Positions 8,688 to 18,079 of a stretch of 21,687 nucleotides of DNA are shown here, one piece after another (within the stretch, counting starts at the first letter, position 1; the number at the start of each line of letters is the position of its first letter). The notes under the pieces are model-generated. The model was given only the letters and a program-made list of their open reading frames with translations. It did not search any database and was not told where the DNA came from. A program made the position numbers and the translations under genes. Origin of the DNA: Hofstenia miamia (lineage: Eukaryota > Xenacoelomorpha > Acoela). The stretch lies in NCBI GenBank assembly GCA_004352715.1, contig SCFE01000104.1:1204344-1226030 (forward strand). Direction: 5' to 3'.

Positions 8688-10349
8688 TTAACCCCTGAAC
8701 ACCAATTGGGGTCGATTTGACCCACGTGAATTTTAAAAGTTAGGCTGTGTCATTAATTTTGCGTCAAATACGCCGAAAGCTCTTGACTTTTATTAACTTT
8801 TGATGATATTTACATAAACCATAAGCTAATTTCATTTCACTTTGTTTATCATGTGGAATACGAATTATAAATTTTTACATACATTCAATCCAATTTGGGT
8901 CAAAATGACCCAATTTCATATATATTAATCAGTATGAACTATTGTCTATTTTAAAATGGTAAGAAATCATTTATACATATAATATTAACGTATTTATTGA
9001 ACAGAACAGAATATATTTACACTCTTGCAAATGTTTATAAAGCATTATCGTCAAGAAAACTAGCATTGAGGACCGATATATTATGCAGAATTCATACAAA
9101 GTGGCTTCTCACGTGATTTACAACGTTGAACTGTCTTTTTCATTTTACACGTTTGACACCTAGATCTAAAGCCTGGCTACATTGACATAGTTTCCATGTG
9201 ATTCTTTGTGGCCTCCACAAATTTCTACCCCGAGCATTTTCAAGAACTGTCTTCTCGTGATCTTTGGGTTAGCATCAATAAGAGACCATATAGCGAAGCA
9301 GTTATCTGCACTTACGTCTACCATATGTTGAAATATGCAACTTGGCACAAGTAATGTTCGTTTTCTTGATGTCTATGCTGCGCACATTTGGTACAAATGA
9401 TCAACTCCCCCTTTTTCATTATTATAGCTCAAAACAATTCATCAAAGGTTGCCCGTGCGTGCTCACTTGAAATGAGAAATAATTGCTTGATCTTTTTGGT
9501 GAATAGCAAACGGGAATAGCTTTTTTATTATATTCAAATAGGGTGCAACATTCACTGGGCTTTTCGCATTGTTCAAATATATCCCAGATTCCTTTCTTTG
9601 AGTTTTTGCAGAAGAGATAATGATGAAAATAATTTCCGTAACAACTGATCTACCAGCATCCAAGTTATTTTTCAACTCCATAACAACCTTCTCTCCTAAA
9701 CCAATCACACGCATGTTACTGGTTTCAGGATCGATTCGCAGGTTAGCCGCGCCCGAAGACAGTATCCTGTACAAGCATCAGAAAGAGTCCATAATTGTAA
9801 CCCATGTCTACAAGTAGGCTTGATGGCAAGTAGTGGTGATAACTGCATCGACCATGGACTGGAACAAAGGTTTCATCAACTGTTACAACAATGAAAGGTA
9901 GTAAAAGATTCTGTTCTCAAATATATTGGCAATTGGAGAAATTTTGAAGATCCACGTTTATTACGTTTTGCAACCATATCAAAGCGTAGATAAAGATTGC
10001 GATCTCGTTTGATTTCAAGTTGCTACTGTTCCGAGTATTCAAAAATCCTGTCTATAATAAAATTCAGGTTCTCACTCGCAGTCATGCGACTTACGTAAAT
10101 CAAAATCAGCTATTCTCAAAATTGACATACTGGCTTTGTGCATTAGAATATTGCAGAGCCTAATTTTCCATGACAACATGGCGTGGGGGTTATTAATTTG
10201 TAAGTGGAGATCATGATAAATATGAAATCAATGTTTGCATTCATAGGTAAACTTATTTAATTGCATTTGTATTCAACAATTCAATCATGGGTTAAATCGA
10301 CCCACATGGGCGTCAACGTAATTATTTTTCATTGGTGTTCAAGGGATAA
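8688..10349 (-). mobile_element. piggyBac-like element 1 (degenerate)
   Basis: The left end is TTAA (8688-8691) followed by CCCCTGAACACCAAT; the right end, read inward on the minus strand, is CCCTTGAACACCAAT next to ATAA (10346-10349), a one-base decay of TTAA. Just inside the left TIR is GGGTCGATTTGACCC (8709-8723), a second copy TGGGTCAAAATGACCCA lies at 8896-8912, and a decayed one (GGGTTAAATCGACCC, 10289-10303) is at the right. TTAA targets define the superfamily. The element is shorter than a typical autonomous piggyBac of about 2.4 kb and its transposase is broken. Confidence 0.85.
9166..9900 (-). pseudogene. piggyBac transposase remnant (element 1)
   Basis: Read on the minus strand, three family landmarks appear in order but in different frames. 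VTVDETFVPVHGRCSYHHYL at about 9820-9885 is the first catalytic-Asp region. GLGEKVVMELKNNLDAGRSVV then NYFHHYLF at about 9610-9700 is the second; a one-base loss at 9634-9636 turns the expected Asp codon of T-D-N-Y-F into a frameshift. MVDVSADNCFAIWSL and TRRQFLKMLG at 9220-9330 is the region after the third Asp. The enzyme would excise and insert DNA at TTAA. The N-terminal part and the third catalytic block are not recognisable. The gene is clearly dead. Confidence 0.8.
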
Positions 10350-11153
10350 GTAAACTTGAAAAATAGAATAATATCAGCGGCGCATTCTTTTGAGCATTCC
10401 TTGACATCAAAGCTTCTAATGAATTTGTGAATCAAATTAATATATCTGTTATGCAGGTGCTCGTTTCCATTAAAAAATTTCCATAATCCGGTTTGCGCAC
10501 TTTTCCATTACCTATTCCACCCACCAATGAACGTTTGTTTCGTACAAACTTTCAGCTACATGCTAAGGTGATGTCCATTGCGTTTTTGATTTCTTCCACT
10601 TAAATAATTAAATGCATAAAGAGCTTTGTTTTCAAACTTCTTCACAATTATATATCTGCATTTTATACTGTTCAAAATGTCTCTTCCACTATAATACAAA
10701 AAACTTAATTTATCATAAAGAACTAGTTTTATTTACATAATTTAATATGTGAGTGTCATTTGGTCATTTATTCAGACGTTTTATGAAGTCGTTTATGGAT
10801 CTATGAAACCGGTTTATTTAAATACTGAGCATAAACAATGTTTCTTTTATTCTGGTATGAGGCTCATTTATTTATTGTACATATTTGGTTCGGTTGAGTG
10901 GTCTCTCATTTTTAATTAATTAATTATTGTTGTTTCTTCTTGAATTCATTGTAATTCAATAAATTGCGAACCTTTATTGATGATTGTAATGACATACCAC
11001 TGCATTCCCGCTACTCAAAATAATTCTGAGCGAACAGCCAGTAGTGCAAGCAACACAATTACTAGGAAGTGCGCTTGTTTGCTACTTACCTTCTCATGCT
11101 AATAAACTTTTGGTTAGTATTGACCATTGCTAGTGATAAATTTTTCCTTTCAG
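10350..11153. other. Spacer with one weak open frame and a TTAA-rich patch
   Basis: On the minus strand 10325-10507 is open for about 60 codons (contains FNGNEHLHNRYINLIHKF), but it runs into the piggyBac end and matches nothing I know; it may be an older coding scrap into which element 1 inserted. (TTAA)n-like sequence lies at about 10912-10925. Otherwise nothing is seen. Confidence 0.3.
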
Positions 11154-11460
11154 TCAAATTTTAGATGCCACGCCAAAAAATGGCAGTCTTTGGCCGAAAG
11201 CAATCATTGAGCCATTTTTTACTTTTTGAGATTGGAAGCGCTGCTTTAAAACTGCGTGACCCATTGATCCAAACAAATTATAATTAGTAGGCGCAAGTTC
11301 TGGTGATTATGCTGCATTCATCAGTAGCCACAATCCATGTTTTCACCAAATCCCAGGTCTCTCTTTAATGTGGTGATGCGTTTTAGATATACAACACTGT
11401 TCAAGTTAACTACTTGTCATTGGTAGCATGCATTGTCAGCTTTTTTACTGGGTTTTAACA
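11154..11460 (-). pseudogene. mariner transposase C-terminal remnant
   Basis: On the minus strand, SPELAPTNYNLFGSMGHAV followed by LKQRFQSQKVK corresponds to the mariner signature YSPDLAPSDYHLF.SM.HAL...RF.S...VKKW. This contains the third catalytic Asp, here replaced (SPD to SPE, DYH to NYN). Upstream, in shifted frames and with stops, are echoes of YRQQL..LN and KERP. Downstream, PFFGVASKI echoes the family's FF..GI..LP end. At least two stops and a frameshift are present, so it is inactive. N-terminal HTH domains and terminal repeats were not found. Confidence 0.8.
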
Positions 11461-11625
11461 ACAAGTGCAGAGTCATCAACAGCAGTGGGTCTCTTCTAAG
11501 CATAAATTTCGTTATTTAATTTTTCTTAACTCTTATCAGTGCTCAATTTTAACCTGCTTCTCAGTACTGCATATCTAACAAAGTGTTGCACAAAAATTAG
11601 TAAATAAAAACCCGCTTAAACTTAC

Positions 11626-11790
11626 AATTATGTTAATTTTTTGTGTCAACTTTTTCTCGGCCGTGGTATTTTCCTTCAGGGCTGATATTAATTGCCTAAG
11701 TTCATCATTGCAAAATAATATGGCTTCTTGGTCATCAAATAAACGTTTTTTAGCTGCCGGCTCAGCAGAATGAGATACAGCATCCCCATT
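11626..11790 (-). CDS. Exon-like block of unknown protein
   Basis: The minus strand is open for 55 codons and ends exactly at a strong splice donor (ATT then GTAAGT). The peptide begins NGDAVSHSAEPAAKKRLF and continues with DDQEAILFCNDELRQLIS and ALKENTTAEKKLTQKINII. The Lys/Glu-rich, helix-forming character and coding-like codon choice stand out from the AT-rich flanks. An in-frame TAA lies directly upstream (11791-11793) and no good acceptor is visible there, so the 5' boundary is uncertain. It could be a host exon, or an exon of a transposon DNA-binding protein. I do not recognise the family. Confidence 0.4.
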
Positions 11791-12361
11791 TTAGCAATAA
11801 ATCAACAAATAAACAGTATTTGAAAATCCAACGGTTTATTTTTATATTATTTTTTAATCTTGCGCAAACTTACTTCAACTTTCAACAATATTTTTGTCTT
11901 TTATTGAAAGGTGTAGTTTCTCAGTAACATTATAACTTGAGAAAATCGGTTAAATAGGTACTATAGATATTAAAAGTTTACTTAAAATGATTACCTTATG
12001 AGATGATTGCTCAAATAACTCAACTTAGCTGAGAACTGTTTTCTGCCAAATTGCTCTTTAAAATTTCCTCAAATTTCTTTTACTTAATTCTTTGAGATTC
12101 CTTATTGCCTTATAATATTAGTTAATTTTTCCAAAAAACGATGAAATAAAAATAAACAATTTCCTTGAGTATATTTAATTCGGATAATTACAATACCGTG
12201 GTATCAGTGTCAGTATCGATATAAAACTTCATGTAGCATAGAATTGCAAAAAAATTACTACTTTTTCCAAGGAGGTATTATTTTCAGGTCTGTGTTTGGA
12301 GACCCTTATATACATTTATGCAGGGTGCTTTACTAGACAACTCTCCATCCGACAATGAATG
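11791..12361. other. Non-coding spacer
   Basis: AT-rich sequence between the exon-like block and piggyBac element 2. No gene, repeat or RNA is seen. Confidence 0.4.
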
Positions 12362-14090
12362 TTAACCTTAACTGGACCAAATATACATTAATGTATAAAT
12401 TCATTTTTTATAGTGGTATTCGTATAAATGCTACATAATTAATACATGGATATATTTTATTTCAAAATTTTTGTAATTTTCAATCTGATTAGACCCTATG
12501 CCAAATATGTCATTCTGGTCTACTATAGTACTAAATTTTCTAAAATGTGAAAATTTAGCAACATCTTTTTAAGGAATTTTACTGCGTAGAAATGATACAA
12601 ACGGGAAAATAAAAAATGTTTACAAAGAATAAAGCATATTAATCACCATGAAATGATTTAAAGCAATTTCTTTTTGAGTTAATACATAAATGTTGTTTAC
12701 ATTTGAAGCAGAATAATTTCGATTTCTGGTTGCAAGAAACTAATTTACATCGTAATCTCTTGTCAGAAACTTCTGGCCAATGTCCAATGCCGTGTAGTCC
12801 TTTGGCATTGGAAATTTGATGTTATCATTATTGGCGAAGTGAAGATTACTTTTAATTTTTCTCCATCTTCTTCGCGTCTTGAAATTAGCCACTTGTGGGA
12901 TTCTATTGTTTCTTTGCCAGTATTGGTAAATTTGTGGAAGCTTGATGAGTGACATCCACTTGGAACAGCCAATAAACACTCTAAGCTCTTCTATGCTAAC
13001 ACTAAAATTGGATTCGATATTCTTCTGATGAGCATATAAATTGGTTTCATCACATATCACTTGCAAACAATCGTCATCAAAGTAATCAGAGAAATATTGA
13101 AATGGAGTTATAATAAGCAGTGCAAATGGGCGATCATGAATGGGGTCCGGGGGAGAAATTATTTCAGCTTTTCGCCTCCAGCGCCATTTCTCATGTGATT
13201 GGAGATCATTTTCGGATTCACTTGCTGCTGAATTATCACAATTGTCATCCACATTTGTAGCTTCTTCCGAGTTTTCAACGTTGTCTTCTTCAGATCCGGA
13301 ATTCTCAAAGTCTGTACATATTTGTACTTTTTCTGGACGTTTGCGAAATCCATAGACTTTCTCACAGAGTGAGCGCGATATCTTTACTTCATGAACTTCT
13401 TTAGGAGATTCATCAGAATCAACACTGACTGGATATCAGGAAGATTCTCTGTCTTAAATACTACATAGAGGCCTTCTAATATATCTCTTTGGAACTACCA
13501 TATCCCATTCTTTTCCGTAGTTATCGAGTGAAATACCATAAGAATGCTGAACTGAAACTATCTTACCTGGATAGTAGTGTCGCCAACCAGTTTCATCTGA
13601 CCAATATGCACATACCGCATCACCAACATTATACACCATTCGATATTTAAAAATTTAGAAACGATTATAGAGTAAAAAGTAAATAAATTGTAATTCAGAA
13701 TAAATACCATATTGGCCCACTGTGACAAATGTGGCACATAGACTTAGATGTAAAATTTTGGTAGTTGAAACATTGTAAGTGCTTGGGAATACTATATAAT
13801 GAAAAACAATATTATGTTAAACATCAGAAAAAATTACAAAGTATATTGATTAAAACCAACAGCCACAATAAGGATACTGCTTACACATAGCACATATTTT
13901 ATATAATTTGTATTCAAACGCACGCTACATCTAAGAGAATAACACGAATTAATATTAATCCTTTAATTAGTTGACTCACACTTTAAATTATTTGTAATCA
14001 ATAATTTCAATATTTTTAGTTAACGAATGGGGTGCTACCATGCTTTTGTGAAGTGTGCCATATATGGCACGCTTGCCCAGTTAAGGTTCA
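12362..14090 (-). mobile_element. piggyBac-like element 2 (internally deleted, encodes a Tudor-like fusion)
   Basis: The left end is TTAA (12362-12365) plus CCTTAACTGG; the right end, read inward, is CCTTAACTGG next to TTCA (14087-14090), one base away from TTAA. Perfect 16-bp palindromes follow each TIR: TATACATTAATGTATA (12382-12397) and GTGCCATATATGGCAC (14055-14070). The only coding region is the N-terminal half of a transposase; 12366-12739, where the catalytic domain would be expected, is non-coding. This is therefore a non-autonomous deletion derivative. Confidence 0.8.
12740..13639 (-). pseudogene. Tudor-like domain + piggyBac transposase N-terminal domain, catalytic part missing
   Basis: One minus-strand frame runs from an ATG at 13637-13639 (first after an in-frame TAA) to a TAA at 12740, broken only by TAA 13454-13456 and TGA 13436-13438. 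Residues 1-56 look like a Tudor/chromatin-reader barrel: VGDAVCAYW, WRHYYPGKIVSV, YGISLDNYG, VVPKRYIRR. Then comes an acidic Ser/Glu linker (SGSEEDNVENSEEATN), and from about residue 160 the piggyBac DDE_Tnp_1_7 start: TPFQYFSDYFDDD, ETNLYAHQ, EELRVFIGC, LPQIYQYW, KIKSNLHFANND. The DDE catalytic region is absent. Tudor-type domains bind methylated histone tails, so the fusion might have steered insertion to chromatin marks; that role is inference. The two stops inactivate this copy. Confidence 0.7.
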
Positions 14091-14814
14091 GCAAAGCTAC
14101 CCATAAGTCATACTTTCCTGAAAAGATAAATATCGAAAATTGCAAAATGCGCTAGTAATAATTTTAATTTTTGAGTAAAAGATCCCTTTAAATATTTTAA
14201 TACACGTATGCATCTTTTATTTTTAAAAGGCATTGTAGATTTTGATATTGTTCAGCACACTCGCAATTTCCTAACAATCTTTGATCTAACAGATACATTT
14301 CTATTTTGATACAAAAATCGGCACCATTTACAGCACTAATGCTCGCTTTGCAACAATCGGTCTCAGGCATATTTAGTGAATTTAGCTTAAAAAGGGAAAA
14401 CATAATACATCTTCAAAATTTTCGTTTTTCTTATATAGCTTATGTTTTGATGAGATATCCTGAAGTTGTAGGATTTTGACTAGGATCTTCAATGAAAAGC
14501 TAATGACGTTTCTTAACAGTAATGTATTAAATATAAAAGGTTTTTATCTGGTACACTAGATTCTCATCTGATGCAGTCATTAGTGATAATAGAATTTTTA
14601 ATGCTTGCATTAACCTTTTAAGCGTCCCCTCTCATTTCCCTGGCTGCTTCCAAAACGTCACCATACTTAGCTAGATTTTCAAAATCTTTTAAAATGCGTT
14701 TTTATCAATTTTGTCCCTATTATCATGCATTTTTTTAATTTTCAACAGTTTATTGTACATATTATAAGTCAACGCTGACATTTGCAATGAAATTGCTTAA
14801 CAGGTTAATTGTAG
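14091..14814. other. Spacer with one weak open frame
   Basis: The minus strand is open at 14197-14403 from an ATG (68 codons, six cysteines, contains PETDCCKASISAVNGADFC). No family is recognised, and no splice or repeat context supports it. Nothing else is seen. Confidence 0.3.
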
Positions 14815-15375
14815 ATTATGTAATTATACCATTATCACAAATATGTTTCTTGCGATTTTTAAGCAATGTGATATCTGCCCGATTTATAAAAAGTGATCCA
14901 CATTGTGCACAAAATTATTATACGATGGCTATTAACAATCCTTTCTTAAAAAATTTTTGATGGACATTATTCAAACAAATTCATGAATTTTTGCATGGAA
15001 GTAATATAATAATCCAACAACCAATGTGGATTTTGGCTTGGATGCTCCACAGCACTCTCATTGCGATCAATTTTGGAAGGAATACGTCTTAAGGCACAAA
15101 AATTGTTGGACAAAAATGGCCTTATAGGAACTTAGCTAGGCTTTTTACTGTCTTAACATTGAGTAACTGGTTGATAACCTAAAATCGTAAGTTTTCAGAT
15201 GCAAGTTTCTTAGCAATTTAGAGTTTTGATAACCCATTATACAGCTTAAGACAAAATGTAATATGGTACACAATTTACATTATGCATATATATAAACATA
15301 TTTACAAAATGATAATATATAGGATTGCATAATAAAATATACACAAGTTACAACATTTATCTAAAATCAACATTA
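14815..15375. repeat. Diverged relative of the long AT-rich repeat
   Basis: The left part (AATATGTTTCTTGCGATTTT near 14850, then TCTGCCCGATTTATAAAAAG) echoes 486-510 and 963-985 of copy 1. The right part (AACATATTTACAAAATGATA then ATATATAGGATTGCATAAT, 15295-15345) echoes 1131-1175. The middle does not align by eye. This is an older, separately decayed member of the family. Confidence 0.6.
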
Positions 15376-15464
15376 AAAGTTTAATAGTTGGAATGCCTTC
15401 TGCACCGGCATTCGAGGTAAATAACAAAAAATGGATTTCAGGGCTATGATGTAAATAAAAACGT

Positions 15465-15600
15465 GCATTGCTTAGAAAAACATTTGAATTTAGGACCGTC
15501 ATAAAGTAGTTCTTGTATATTTCCTCTTAATTTTTAATTAAGTGACATGCCTTTCATTGAAAAACTCGAATTTAGAATCGACATGACGGCGTTCTTGTAT
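15465..15600. repeat. Imperfect direct repeat, period about 82 bp
   Basis: 15465-15518 and 15546-15600 share GAATTTAG, a GTCAT/GACATGA block and TTCTTGTAT in the same order, with many substitutions. It is an old local duplication just left of the (AT)n array. Confidence 0.55.
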
Positions 15601-15642
15601 AGGCTAATCAATTGTAACTGCTTTTATTTATTGAGATTTCTG

Positions 15643-15645
<3 letters not shown>

Positions 15646-15676
<31 letters not shown>

Positions 15677-15916
15677 NNNNNNNNNNNNNNNNNNNNNNNN
15701 NNNNNNNNNNNNNNNNNNNNNNNNNNNNNNNNNNNNNNNNNNNNNNNNNNNNNNNNNNNNNNNNNNNNNNNNNNNNNNNNNNNNNNNNNNNNNNNNNNNN
15801 NNNNNNNNNNNNNNNNNNNNNNNNNNNNNNNNNNNNNNNNNNNNNNNNNNNNNNNNNNNNNNNNNNNNNNNNNNNNNNNNNNNNNNNNNNNATATATATA
15901 TATATATATATATATA
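15646..15916. repeat. (AT)n microsatellite enclosing a 215-N gap
   Basis: Pure AT dinucleotides run into the gap from the left (15646-15676) and out of it on the right (15892-15916); 15677-15891 are Ns. The gap most likely hides more of the same array, which the assembler could not cross. Any reading frame across it is meaningless. Confidence 0.9.
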
Positions 15917-16241
15917 AAGAAAAAGTACAATTTGCAAATGCATTTACAATATATAATATATATTAAACAAATGTGTAGTTTCAAACAGTTGAAGGTGATT
16001 TTAGGTGTTGCGATTCTGAATTTAAGTATAAAATGTAAGTTTTTTTGACTAATGTACAATTTTCCACTATACAGAAATCAATAACTTTAGCCGTTATTTG
16101 GAACTTGCCAACTTTAGGCTTATTTTTTTTCAAAAATAGAACACATAAATTTCTTATAACTTTTGCATATTACAAAGAAAGGCTCATTTTTCAGTTGGTG
16201 ATATTGTGTTATATCACTACACTCCTGTGAGGAGGCCCATT

Positions 16242-16262
16242 AAAGTCTAAAAAATAGACTTT
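16242..16262. repeat. 8-bp hairpin
   Basis: AAAGTCTA and TAGACTTT form a perfect stem around a 5-nt loop. Confidence 0.6.
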
Positions 16263-16336
16263 CTAGCCAAACCGCTGTAGGGCGCACTCAATTTCAAAAT
16301 CAGTATTGTTTATAACTGTAAACTGTAAATATCAAT

Positions 16337-16359
16337 GCTCATTGAGAGTGTCAATGAGC
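16337..16359. repeat. 9-bp hairpin
   Basis: GCTCATTGA and TCAATGAGC form a perfect stem around the loop GAGTG. It is too short for a microRNA precursor. Confidence 0.65.
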
Positions 16360-16669
16360 CCCTTGCATGACTTACAAAAGTGAAGGAGCAGAGAAGAAAG
16401 CAGACAAATAACATCTATATATTTATACTACACACAAGCATTTTTTGCAGATGAAAGCACACGTTGTATCGAAAATATTAAGACGAATTTAATTTTATCA
16501 ACATAAAGTTAGCTTCGTTAGAAGAACAGTACATACATGCATCTGTGATTGTACATGTAAGTACATGTATATTTGAGATTGTACGTACAAAATTAGTGAA
16601 TCATTGAAGGATAGGTTAGGGATACGTGCGTAATAAATCTTGAACATGGATCATACTGTTTATTTCCGC

Positions 16670-17937
16670 TTAACACTAGAAAGATTGAAATATCTTCTTG
16701 CCTAAAAAGACTGAATGGGTCTAAATTGACCCATTTCAAAATTATTTGAAATAAGATAAAATCAAAAATGTAATTTTAATCAAATAATCAAGATACTTCT
16801 GCAATAATATTTCTACAATATTTACATGCATTATACAGTATGTTTTGAACTGACGTCTCCTTTTAATCTGTTTAAAATGAATATTTATGAATCTTTGATT
16901 TTAATATTCGATTTTGAAATCTGACAATGTACTCTTTTAGACGGTTTTAAATTTTGTTCCACAGGTTCGGGATTGTCAGTGTCAATAGGCTCTTCTGATA
17001 AGTTTGTTCCCAGCAGTTAAAAAATTAGTTTCTTCATAAACACTCTGCGTTATATAAGACATATGCATTTATACCACAGAGATCAAGCATATTGAAGAAA
17101 CATACAACAGGACAACGTCGTGTTTTTGAATTTTTTACAAGTGGTATATCTTGCCATTTGATCCATGACATCAACACCGTATTTTGTGTCATTGTAATAT
17201 TTTATTGTTTCTGGTAACTTTATAGGGTGATTCTCATCCATCTTCACAGTTGGATGCATGGTACTTAGTAGGTAGACATTCTTTGACTTTTTACCTTTGT
17301 ATACAGTCAATGTACACAAATCTTTATTTCTCAGTATCTCACTTGAGTACAAGGGCTTCTTCTTTAGGACAGAGTCGAGAATTGGAATTTCCCGTCTTTC
17401 TTTCCTTATTGTCCCAACTATACTTGTCTTTTTTGTCAGGAATGACTTTGCCAGGCCTAGCGATGTGAAATAACTGTCCATGGTCACATTATATCCTTTA
17501 TTGAAGTAAGGAGCCATTAGTTTTTCACATACATGTTTAGGAAGTGGATTGTTGGGACTTTTCAAAGTGTCTTTACCAAGGTATGGGAATGAGTTGCACA
17601 GATACTTCGTACTATTTTCACACAGACACCAAAATTTTATTCCAAATAAGAAATACGAAATATATTCATAAAACGCAAAAAAACTTATACTTATGACCTT
17701 ATATGTTAAGAAATAAGAAAATTGTTGTTGGGTTCCAAACTGACCCCGGCAGTCTTATTAGGTATACCATTGCATAATTACCAAAATTATAGTAACAATT
17801 AGCTAAAACTTGGTTTCTAAGTGAAACTACATATGAAAATAAAATACATAAAATATCATTAACAAAAAGCTTAAAATATATTATCATCCAAAATTAAAAA
17901 TGGGTCATTTTTGACCCATCCGTCTTTATAGTGTTAA
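16670..17937 (-). mobile_element. piggyBac-like element 3 (truncated)
   Basis: Both ends are intact TTAA (16670-16673 and 17934-17937). Inward from each comes CACTA followed by AAAGA, then a palindrome: ATGGGTCTAAATTGACCCAT at the left (16715-16734) and TGGGTCATTTTTGACCCA at the right (17901-17918). A decayed GGGT...GACCC block also sits near 17730-17745. Intact TTAA ends with a damaged transposase suggest this insertion is younger than elements 1 and 2. At about 1.27 kb it lacks the 5' half of the gene. Confidence 0.88.
16885..17640 (-). pseudogene. piggyBac transposase, C-terminal two thirds (element 3)
   Basis: The gene begins inside the domain at KFWCLCEN (about 17637), so the first catalytic Asp region is lost. 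Then come PLPKHVCEKLMAPYFNKGYN, VTMDSYFTSLGLAKSFL with the second Asp at 17476-17478, SIVGTIRKERREIP, VYLLSTMHPTVKMD, and KYGVDVMDQMARYTTCKK with the third-Asp block at 17161-17172. A one-base slip at the six-A run near 17135 shifts the frame. Beyond it RRCPVVCFFNMLDLCGINAY continues the family pattern before a stop, and a last piece, PSKRVHCQIS, marks the start of the usual Cys-rich C-terminal domain, which is incomplete. The enzyme cannot be functional. Confidence 0.88.
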
Positions 17938-18064
17938 AGGTTACAAATTTATAAACAATGTATTCAATTTAATATATTGTGACATTTTGATTTATAAATA
18001 ATAATTTGTAAAAATATTTTATTTTTCAAAAAATTTTCCTTTTTTTATTTCCCAATTTCCCCCC

Positions 18065-18079
18065 GGTTAAGAACCGCTG
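18065..18079 (-). mobile_element. Single hAT-like terminal inverted repeat
   Basis: Read on the minus strand this is CAGCGGTTCTTAACC, followed by GGGGGG, close to the CAG.GGTTCTCAACC ends of many hAT elements. The adjoining 8 bases outside (TCCTAGAC, 18080-18087) would be the target duplication, but I found no matching second end, so the element may be truncated or the match fortuitous. Confidence 0.4.

Larger units (their letters stand above)
15917..16669. other. Non-coding spacer with three small hairpins
   Basis: No coding signal is seen. Short inverted repeats with 5-nt loops lie at 16222-16234, 16242-16262 and 16337-16359. Around 16540-16595 GTACATGTA and GATTGTAC recur as short words. 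Confidence 0.4.

Noticed and set aside
9620-9817. Plus-strand 65-codon frame
   Set aside because: It is antisense to the recognisable piggyBac motifs of element 1.
13140-13365. Overlapping frames on both strands around the acidic linker of element 2
   Set aside because: The linker reads through in the same frame as the Tudor-like and piggyBac domains; these alternatives are out of frame.
15547-16059. Three long open frames across the AT microsatellite
   Set aside because: They consist mostly of Ns and alternating Ile-Tyr from (AT)n and have no biological meaning.
16600-17640. CRISPR array or other prokaryotic system
   Set aside because: No regularly spaced direct repeats exist anywhere in the window, and the content is eukaryotic.
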